Origin: Cyanobacteria bacterium UBA8803
GTDB lineage: Bacteria; Cyanobacteriota; Cyanobacteriia; Cyanobacteriales; Coleofasciculaceae
DNA: 6,691 bases
Assembly (NCBI GenBank): GCA_003505715.1
Contig: DNXU01000636.1
Span: forward strand, 6,946-13,636
Direction of reading: 5' to 3'
Shown: in pieces, positions 1-6,200 of the stretch
How the letters are laid out: each line of letters opens with the position of its first letter
How positions within the stretch are numbered: position 1 is the first letter of the stretch
Program-made: the position numbers and the translations under genes
Notes under the pieces: generated by a model
What the model saw: only the letters and a program-made list of their open reading frames with translations
Database searches by the model: none
What the model was told of the DNA's origin: nothing

Positions 1-19
1 GAGGGATGAGGGATGAGGG
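1..19 (+). repeat. GAGGGAT heptamer tandem repeat overlapping a start codon
   Basis: Two full GAGGGAT units plus a partial GAGGG cover bases 1-19, and the array may continue to the left of the window. The ATG of the usher-like gene at 13-15 is formed across a unit junction, and the preceding GAGGG at 8-12 doubles as a Shine-Dalgarno-like stretch, though it lies very close to the ATG. This is typical of cyanobacterial short tandemly repeated repetitive (STRR) heptamers. Adding or losing a unit shifts frame by one base, but it would recreate an ATG with the same upstream context. Confidence 0.7.
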
Positions 20-2706
20 TTCTGGGATTGATGGGGATTTTATTGGTGAGTATTACTCCCCAAGCTTGGCCGCAAACGCCTGGTAATTTCTGTTGCAATG
101 AGACTAATAAACCTCCGGAAAACTTGCAGCGGGAAAGTAGGGATAGTATTATTCAAGCTCCAACTCCCAATGATCCTGCTGTCATTCCCACCACTGAAGT
201 ACCAACTGACTTTAGAGTCTTTCCCGTTGGGTTAAACGTCGGTGGGCGTCCGGTATTTTTCAGTATCTTAATACGGGGACAACAGGATGGTACTCAGGCG
301 GTTAATTTTGCTCAGTGGTTGGTGCCGTTTGATGCTGTTGTCGGAGCCTTAAAACTTAATGTTACGCCCTTACCTGATGGTCAACTAGAAGTGCGATCGC
401 CTATTGTGGTGACGCGCCTTGACCCCCAACAACTTACTAATGACCCGGAATTAGGCTTAGTCTTTTCTATTCAACAACTGCAAACCCTCTTGGGTGTCCC
501 GGCGGAATTTGATATTAATGAGTTTGCCATTCAGCTTAACCTCCCTCAAGCTCAAGGACTGTCGGGGGGTTCTGGTATTGCAGAAACCCCGGTGCAACTA
601 GAAGGCTTGCCACAAATCAACGCACCTAACGTTACAGCAACTACATTAGAACAACGAGTAAACGTGACCGGATCGCCTTCATCAACCCCTAACCTGCAAG
701 GCGAGTTGTTAGCAGTGGGAACCTTACTCGACGGCAGTTGGTATCTGCGGGTTAACCAACCGGATTTACAAAATTCGTCTACTTGGACTCTGGCCGAAGC
801 TCAATACTTACAACAGACAGACTATACAGATTTGGCGATCGGTTTTCAACCGACTTTTTGGAATAGCCGCAGTGGGAATTATTGGGGTGTTACTGCCATT
901 AGACGGCAAGGATTTACACCACCCTCACAATTTGGTGGCGGCGGGTTCGTGCCGGGACAGAGGTTGCAGGCGTCTCAAGTAGGACGCACGATTGTTGGTA
1001 AAGCCGAACCCGGCACTTTGGTGCGGCTCACTCAGGGGTTTGGCGATCGCTTTATTGATGAAGTTCTAGTGGATTCTTCCGGTATCTACCGTTTTGAAGA
1101 CGTACCCGTGGGCGGACGTACCTATGGGGGGAACTATCGTATTTTACTGTATCCAGAAGGACGCCTCACCGCTGCACCGGAAGTGCGGGAAGCAACATTT
1201 TCTAACGTTCCCGGACAAATTCCCTCCGGTACATCGGCAACTATTGTCTCTCTCGGCGTGGGACGGCAATTTTCGGGAGGAGTTGGTAGCAATTTTATTG
1301 GCGAGTTTACAGATATACGAGGTGGCATTGCTCAGCGTTGGGGTGTTACAGACAGCCTCACTCTCGGTGCTGGCGCTGTTTACGACAAAACTGCTAGAGG
1401 ATTAGGAGAACTCTTTTTTCGACCCGGTGAGGTGCCCTTTGAGGCTGCTATTTCTATTCTGACACCCGATGAGGAGGGGACTTGGGATATTAATTCTAAT
1501 ATCTTCTATCGCGCCTCGCCCAGTTTGAGTGCTAGTTTCAGTAGCGATCGCTTTACTGTGCGCCTCAATATTGATTGGCAGCTTTTTCCCGGATTTACCC
1601 TACTAGGACTCTACGACAATCTGAATGGCGCAACCGTCGGTGTACAAACCGGCTTTAGTCGTCCGGGTGCTTTTACCTTTGCTCGTGCCACCCTAGATGG
1701 AGAAAACCGCCTGCGCTGGACGATCCGGCAACGCTTGGGAGATTTGGAATTTTCCCAGCAGGGTAACGAAATTGGCACGGTTTCGGAACTCGACTATAAT
1801 CTGTCGGGCAATGTCTTTCTCGACACCGGACACTCACTGATTCTCGGTTACGAAACTCGCAACGCCACAGATACAGCACAACTATTGACCCTCGGATGGC
1901 GCTATCGTTCTCAAGCAAGGACACCCGACGGCAGATTTCTCTGGGAAACCCAACTCGGTTACGGTATTAGTTCTCAAGGTTCCGGCCCCATTGCCAGCCT
2001 ACAAACGGCAGTTATACCCGGTTTACTAGTTCAAGGACGCTACCAAGGCACATCTGTAACCTCGAAGGAGGACAGTTACAGCTTAGAAGTGTTAACCAGC
2101 TTTAACTTGCAGGACGGAATTTTTCCAGGCGATCGCCACTCCGATCGCTTCCGCACGAAAGGAGGTTTGTTAATCCAGCCATTTTTCGACCGCAACCATA
2201 ACGGTAAACAGGATGCTGGGGAGTCAAGTTACACCGAAACTGCCGATTTACTCCTAATTCTCAATAACCAACCAATTAAAGCCTCTCAACCTGAAGTCCA
2301 ATCAAACCGAGTCCTGATCCGTCTTAGTCCCGGCACCTACCGCCTCGATCTCGACCCTGCCGGATTTCCCCCCGACTGGCAATCTGCCCTTGATGCCTAT
2401 GCTGTCGAGGTAGTTGCAGGTAGTTATACACTCTTAGCAGTACCCTTAATTCGTTCTTATACTCTAGCAGGTATAGTAGCAGATACTGCCGGAAACCCCA
2501 TTGCAGGCGCTAGGGTAGAAGCCATTAGCACCGATGGAGTACAGCGCCGATTTTCCGTCACCAATAGTGCTGGGGTGTACTATCTAGAGCGTTTGTCCGA
2601 AGGCAAGTTCAAGCTACAAATTAATGGTAAACCAGCACAACCGGATGCGATCGCCCTAGAGGAGTCCTCAGAACCTTTGCAGGAATTGAATTTGAAATTG
2701 CAGTAA
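13..2706 (+). CDS. Outer-membrane usher-like protein with carboxypeptidase-regulatory-like C-terminal domain
   Basis: This is a complete 897-residue protein, probably exported to the outer membrane. Residues 1-21 form a short signal-like segment (MRVLGLMGILLVS core). Residues ~65-180 resemble the small N-terminal domain of usher-type proteins and include LPDGQLEVRSP and DPELGLVFSI. Residues ~325-396 look like the usher plug/middle domain (GRTIVGKAEPGTLVRL, then DSSGIYRFEDVPVGG). Residues ~405-705 are alternating short beta strands rich in Gly, Tyr, Phe and Thr, as in a beta barrel. Residues 726-737 form a DxNxNGxxDxxE loop that may bind calcium. Residues ~816-875 form a carboxypeptidase-regulatory-like beta sandwich (LAGIVADTAGNPIAGARV). 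In known systems ushers translocate pilin-chaperone complexes, but no chaperone or pilin gene is visible here. ATG 13 is chosen because an in-frame TGA lies at 7-9 and it supplies the Arg of the signal peptide; ATG 31 is an alternative. The chain ends in LKLQ, not the aromatic residue usual for barrels. The gene is certain; the usher role is less so, and an outer-membrane anchor or adhesin is possible. Confidence 0.8.
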   Translation: MRVLGLMGILLVSITPQAWPQTPGNFCCNETNKPPENLQRESRDSIIQAPTPNDPAVIPTTEVPTDFRVFPVGLNVGGRPVFFSILIRGQQDGTQAVNFAQWLVPFDAVVGALKLNVTPLPDGQLEVRSPIVVTRLDPQQLTNDPELGLVFSIQQLQTLLGVPAEFDINEFAIQLNLPQAQGLSGGSGIAETPVQLEGLPQINAPNVTATTLEQRVNVTGSPSSTPNLQGELLAVGTLLDGSWYLRVNQPDLQNSSTWTLAEAQYLQQTDYTDLAIGFQPTFWNSRSGNYWGVTAIRRQGFTPPSQFGGGGFVPGQRLQASQVGRTIVGKAEPGTLVRLTQGFGDRFIDEVLVDSSGIYRFEDVPVGGRTYGGNYRILLYPEGRLTAAPEVREATFSNVPGQIPSGTSATIVSLGVGRQFSGGVGSNFIGEFTDIRGGIAQRWGVTDSLTLGAGAVYDKTARGLGELFFRPGEVPFEAAISILTPDEEGTWDINSNIFYRASPSLSASFSSDRFTVRLNIDWQLFPGFTLLGLYDNLNGATVGVQTGFSRPGAFTFARATLDGENRLRWTIRQRLGDLEFSQQGNEIGTVSELDYNLSGNVFLDTGHSLILGYETRNATDTAQLLTLGWRYRSQARTPDGRFLWETQLGYGISSQGSGPIASLQTAVIPGLLVQGRYQGTSVTSKEDSYSLEVLTSFNLQDGIFPGDRHSDRFRTKGGLLIQPFFDRNHNGKQDAGESSYTETADLLLILNNQPIKASQPEVQSNRVLIRLSPGTYRLDLDPAGFPPDWQSALDAYAVEVVAGSYTLLAVPLIRSYTLAGIVADTAGNPIAGARVEAISTDGVQRRFSVTNSAGVYYLERLSEGKFKLQINGKPAQPDAIALEESSEPLQELNLKLQ
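393..400. repeat. HIP1 octamer GCGATCGC (first of seven)
   Basis: The palindrome GCGATCGC occurs at 393-400, 1043-1050, 1544-1551, 2129-2136 and 2647-2654 in the usher-like gene. It also occurs at 3417-3424 and 4440-4447 in the STAND gene. About one copy per kb is far above chance for an octamer and is a known hallmark of many cyanobacterial genomes. All seven copies are inside coding sequence and none is in the 2707-3115 spacer. Confidence 0.9.
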
Positions 2707-2719
2707 TTGGTGATTGGTT
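2706..2719 (+). repeat. ATTGGTG heptamer pair abutting the stop codon
   Basis: ATTGGTG (2706-2712) is followed directly by ATTGGTT (2713-2719). The first base is the last A of the usher-like gene's TAA stop. It is a two-unit STRR-like array, the second heptamer family in this window. Confidence 0.5.
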
Positions 2720-2775
2720 AAAAAAACTATCAACCCTAATCCCCACTCCTTCCGCCAAGTAGTATCAACTTTGTA

Positions 2776-2806
2776 AAGTCTTATCCAGCGAACCCTAATA
2801 AGACTT
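2776..2806. other. Perfect 9-bp stem-loop downstream of the usher-like gene
   Basis: AAGTCTTAT (2776-2784) is the exact reverse complement of ATAAGACTT (2798-2806), with a 13-base loop. No T-run follows on either strand, so it is not a standard intrinsic terminator. It could protect the 3' end of the usher-like mRNA or be one end of a dispersed repeat, since it lies only 5 bases before the GGGCGGGTTT palindrome. Confidence 0.6.
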
Positions 2807-2811
2807 ATCGC

Positions 2812-2876
2812 AGGGCGGGTTTTGACTTAAGACCTATCTGTGAGAGCCTTTAATATTTGTCGCTAAACCCGCCCCT
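2812..2876. repeat. REP/MITE-like palindromic element with GGGCGGGTTT arms
   Basis: GGGCGGGTTT (2813-2822) pairs perfectly with AAACCCGCCC (2865-2874) across a 42-base AT-rich interior. The outermost A2812-T2876 pair forms if C2875 is bulged. Read on the minus strand the right arm is GTAGGGGCGGGTTT, which I recognise from memory as the end of small palindromic repeats scattered between genes in filamentous cyanobacteria. It has no coding capacity, so it would move, if at all, with help from a transposase elsewhere. The left arm reads GCAGGGCGGG and has lost one G relative to the right arm. Confidence 0.6.
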
Positions 2877-2945
2877 ACAAACGCTTCCTACAATCCGCTC
2901 CTACAACCCGTCCCTACAAAGGGTTCCTACAATCCCCCCCTACAA
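2868..2945 (-). repeat. Six 13-bp tandem repeats, minus-strand consensus TTGTAGGRRCGGG
   Basis: On the + strand CCTACAA starts at 2874, 2887, 2900, 2913, 2926 and 2939, exactly every 13 bases. Read on the minus strand each unit is TTGTAGG plus six variable bases that drift around RRCGGG. Examples are TTGTAGGGGCGGG, TTGTAGGAGCGGA and TTGTAGGGACGGG. The unit at 2868-2880 is also the right arm of the GGGCGGGTTT palindrome, so the array looks like an expansion of that arm's outer end. Seven bases are invariant in all six units while the other six diverge. Confidence 0.85.
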
Positions 2946-2947
2946 TA

Positions 2948-2966
2948 TATTCTAGAATCTAGAATA
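2948..2966. promoter_or_regulatory. 19-bp near-perfect palindrome, possible operator
   Basis: TATTCTAGA (2948-2956) and TCTAGAATA (2958-2966) are exact inverted 9-mers around one central A. The size and symmetry fit a dimeric-regulator binding site, but no regulator gene or clear promoter is adjacent, and it also abuts the 13-bp array. It could equally be a repeat end or chance, since both arms are AT-rich. Confidence 0.3.
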
Positions 2967-3048
2967 CCCATGATACAAGCTCAAGTCCCAGAGTCCATAC
3001 AGAGTGACGAAAATGAAAATGAGGGATCGGGAGTAAACTGATATGACG

Positions 3049-3080
3049 GGTAATCGGCAAAAAATTGCTGGCCAATTACC
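3049..3080. other. Hairpin with one mismatch before the 54-codon frame
   Basis: GGTAAT (3049-3054) pairs with ATTACC (3075-3080), and GGC (3056-3058) pairs with GCC (3071-3073). There is one C/A mismatch between the two helices and a 12-base loop. The right arm is part of the ATTACCT repeat and the left arm is an inverted copy of the same heptamer. It may lie in the leader of the downstream mRNA. Confidence 0.4.
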
Positions 3081-3095
3081 TATTACCTATTACCT
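3075..3095 (+). repeat. Three ATTACCT heptamers
   Basis: Three perfect ATTACCT copies run head to tail (3075-3081, 3082-3088, 3089-3095) and end 20 bases before the ATG at 3116. This is a third heptamer family of STRR type in the window. Confidence 0.8.
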
Positions 3096-3115
3096 AATTA
3101 GCAATCTCAAACCGA

Positions 3116-3280
3116 ATGAGTGTAGATTTACTGGCATTTTTTCAAGCTACAAATCCAGGTGATACGCTAGATTTTGCCAATCCGGACGATCGCAAATACT
3201 ATATTGATTTTTCGCCAGTACGGGGTGGCACAATTATTGAGGAGTTAAAGGAAAATATTACGGTTTACTATGGTGCTTAA
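3116..3280 (+). pseudogene. N-terminal remnant of a P-loop ATPase gene (54 codons)
   Basis: This frame encodes 54 residues, starting MSVDLLAFFQATNPGD and containing KYYIDFSPVRGGTIIEELK. From memory, the KYYIDFSxVRGGxIIEELK stretch is the conserved start of a longer cyanobacterial ATPase family in which a GxxGxGKST Walker A motif follows within ~30 residues. Here the protein ends in VYYGA and a stop just before that point, and no other frame continues the homology, so a deletion fits better than a frameshift. ATG 3116 is the start because an in-frame TAA lies at 3095-3097; no good Shine-Dalgarno is seen. The stop is 5 bases before the ATG of the STAND gene, the spacing of an operon, so translation of this stub may still feed ribosomes to the larger gene. 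It could instead be an intact small protein. I infer the family from memory, without a search. Confidence 0.5.
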
Positions 3281-3285
3281 ACTAT

Positions 3286-6200
3286 ATGAGCGATTCCCAC
3301 CATCCTGAAGAGATTGTCGTTGCCAACGAATCAGCGCTAGAGGAGTTGTCTTGGACGATTGAGGCTTATCAGGGACGGTTTTTGCTTGTTTTTGCGCGGT
3401 GTAATTATCACTCGTTGCGATCGCTTCTCATACAACGTCTGGAGGAACTTTGTCAGGTTGACATTTGGACTCTAACCCTTAACCCTAAGGATACAGCGCT
3501 TTATGCTCGGATTCAGGCGGAACTAGCAGGATCACAGCCTGGGGCATTGATGGTTTTGGGGTTAGAGTCGGTGCTATCTGTGGAGGGGATGTTGACTTCT
3601 GCTGATTTAGTGCGGGAGGAGTTTCGGCAAAATTGTCGCTTTCCTTTGGTAGTTTGGGTGAGTGATGAGATTAAGAGTCAATGGATGCAGTTGGCTCCTA
3701 ATTTAGCAAGTTGGGGAACGAGTACGGAGTTTAACCTTAGCGAGGAAGAGTTAGCAGCTTTTATTCAAAATAAAGCTACACATTTTTTTACACATAACGT
3801 CTCTGTTGATTGGCAAGAGAGTCGAGAACTAGAATCAGAATTGATAGCAGCTCGATCAGATTTGTGTTGCAGTGGACGGACTATAGAAACTGAATTAGCG
3901 GCAAATTTAGAATCTTTACTAGGTTTTGTTAAACACATTAATAACAAAATAGATGCGGCATTAGAGCATTATCAAAGAGCAGGAGAATGTTGGCGGCAAC
4001 TCGAAAATTGGGAACGCCAAGGATATATTCTGTTGCGGAGCGTTGATTGTTACTATCAAGAGGCTTTAAAGCAGCCGATTGACCATTCGCTTTGGGCAAC
4101 GACAAAAGACTATTTACAACAAACGCGGCAAGCCTTTGAACAAGCACATCGACCGGATTTATTAGCAGATGCCATCGCTAACTTGAGCCGAGTTTTAAGA
4201 AAATTAGAGGATTGGCAAACTCTGGCAGTTTTAGCCCAGAATGCTTTAAGCATTCACCAAGCTCAAAATCGAGCCGTTGATGTGGCGAGAGATTATGGCT
4301 TTTTAGCAGAAGTGGCTTTAGCACAAAAGCGGTGGCAGGATGCTAATCAATTGGCGCAGATCGCTCTAGAAATTTACCCGCAAGAGGGGAATTATGCCGA
4401 ACGTGAAGGACATTTATGTCGATGGCGGTTTATTTTAGCGCGATCGCAATCTCATTTAGGTCAACAGCCAGCAGCGATTGAGAATTTAGAACGGGCAAAA
4501 TTGGGTTATCCCATTGATGACCTTCAACTTCATCTCGATATCTTACGTGATTTACACCAGCTGTACTTTCAGAATCAAGATTATCTCAAAGCTTTTAACA
4601 TTAAGCAGGAACGGCAAGCGGTAGAAACGCAGTTGGGATTACGAGCCTTTATCGGTGCTAGCCGTATTCAATTTATCGTAGGGGCACAACGCCTTGTCCC
4701 CTCCTTTGCATCTTCCCCCAATCAGCCTTTAGAACCCATCGCCCTCGAAATTATCGCCTCTGGACGGGAAAAGGATGTGCGGGAATTAGTAGAACGGGTG
4801 AAGCGCAATGATTATAAAGTTGTGGTTTTGTATGGCTATTCCGGTGTGGGAAAGAGTTCCTTGGTGAATGCCGGATTGGTGCCAACTCTACAAACTGCTA
4901 CTGTAAGTGGGCAAACAATCGCACCTGTTCTGATCAGAGTTTATACCGATTGGATGCGTGAGTTGGCAGAGCGGTTGGCAGAGGCGTTGGCAAGCTACCC
5001 ATCTCGCTCAGAAATTAATAGCCAAAGTCCATTGGACTGGACTCAAACCTCAGCCGATAAACCTTTAGCGAGTCATGCTCAAACCGCAATTCTAGAAGCC
5101 TTACAGCAAGCTGAAGCCCAAAATCTGCGAGTCGTGCTAATTTTTGACCAGTTTGAGGAGTTCTTTTTCGTTAATGATGACAAAGGCTCCCAGCCTGAAG
5201 TGTTTGAGAATGAGTTTTTTGAATTTTTGGGTCAGTGCTTAGGGATTTTGTCACTGAAAATCATTTTTTCCCTTCGCCAAGATTACCTTCATTATCTCGT
5301 GGATCGACCGGGGATGGAGGCGGTGAATCATGATTTGTTAGGGAAGAATGTCCTGTATAAAATTGCTGACTTCACACCGAAAGAGGCGCAAAGCTTGCTC
5401 GAACAATTAACACAACGGTCTAATTTTCAATTGGAAGGGGCGTTAATCGAGCAACTGGTTGAGGATTTAGCGCAAGAGTCGGGAAAGGTGCGTCCGATTG
5501 AGTTGCAGGTGGTGGGGGCGCAACTTCAGGCGGAGGGAATTAGAACTCTGGTGGAGTATCAGCGGTTTGGCACAAAAGAAGAATTAGTGTTGCGCTACCT
5601 AGCGGAGGTGGTGGGGGACTGCGGAGAAGAGAATCTTCAGGTAGCAGAGTTATTGCTGTATTTACTCACCGATGAGAAAGACAGGCGACTGCTCAAAACT
5701 CGTGAGGAATTAGCTGGGGAGTTGGCAGATTTTAGGACTGTCAATGAGAGTCAGTTAGATTTGGTTTTAGAGATTTTAGTGGCGTCAGGGTTGGTGTTTC
5801 TGGTGCCAGATACGCCTAATGACCGCTATCAGTTGGTACATGATTATTTAGTGCCATTTATTCGCCAGCAGCAGGAGCCGAAAATACAAGAAATTATCGC
5901 TCAACTGAATCAGGAACGAGAACAGCGTCAGCAGTTAGAGCGGAGTATTGAGCAGGTTCGAGGTGAATTAAAGATTGCTCAAGCAGAACGAGAACGGGTT
6001 AATCAAGAGGTTGAGAGAGCAGAGCAAACTAAGCAGCAACTAGAACAACAAGTAAAAGAAGCTCAGGAGCAGTTGAAATTAGCGCAAGCATCTCTGGCAC
6101 AAGCAGAAGCCGAACGATCACAAGCTAAGAAAGAAACAGAAGAAGTCCAGAAAGGGACGGAACTAGAACGACTCGGCACCCTGGCTCTACGGCAATTTAA

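Larger units (their letters stand above)
2707..3115. other. Non-coding, repeat-rich intergenic region
   Basis: This stretch of about 400 bases has no convincing gene on either strand. From left to right it holds an ATTGGTG pair, a 9-bp stem-loop (2776-2806), a REP/MITE-like palindrome (2812-2876), six 13-bp repeats (2868-2945), a 19-bp palindrome (2948-2966), a mismatched hairpin (3049-3080) and three ATTACCT heptamers (3075-3095). The unstructured piece 2967-3048 shows nothing I can name. The transcription start for the downstream STAND gene is presumably here. The best promoter-like pair is TTGCTG at 3065-3070 and TATTAC at 3088-3093 with a 17-base spacer, and it is weak (3/6 and 4/6 matches to sigma-70 consensus). 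No classical rho-independent terminator with a U-run follows the usher-like gene. Confidence 0.75.

Noticed and set aside
1134..1328. 64-codon open frame on the minus strand
   Set aside because: Antisense to the usher-like gene, Pro/Arg-rich composition typical of a reverse-frame artefact.
1094..1405. 103-codon open frame on + strand, different frame from the usher-like gene
   Set aside because: It lies wholly inside the 897-codon gene, has no ribosome binding site and resembles no known family; a shadow frame.
1673..1924. 83-codon open frame on the minus strand
   Set aside because: Antisense to the beta-barrel-coding part of the usher-like gene, no recognisable motif.
2822..2856. Promoter-like TTGACT followed by TAATAT
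   Set aside because: The spacing is 23 bases, too long for a sigma-70 promoter, and both lie inside the REP-like palindrome.
2868..2945. Possible CRISPR-like array
   Set aside because: The period is 13 bp with only 7 conserved bases and no spacer-sized unique segments.
3065..3093. TTGCTG and TATTAC pair with a 17-base spacer
   Set aside because: Good spacing but only 3/6 and 4/6 consensus matches, and the second box is just part of the ATTACCT repeat; not enough for a promoter call.
2707..3115. tRNA or other structured RNA gene
   Set aside because: No cloverleaf pattern, no T-loop GTTCRA motif in the right context, and all visible pairing is explained by repeats.
3116..3300. Frameshift joining the 54-codon frame to the STAND gene as one protein
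   Set aside because: The STAND frame is open only from 3241 after a TGA at 3238-3240, and the Walker A segment expected after the 54 residues is absent in every frame.
3765..4147. Two minus-strand open frames (3765-3947 and 3938-4147) that overlap slightly
   Set aside because: Both are antisense to a clear TPR-coding region with strong protein-level signal on the + strand.
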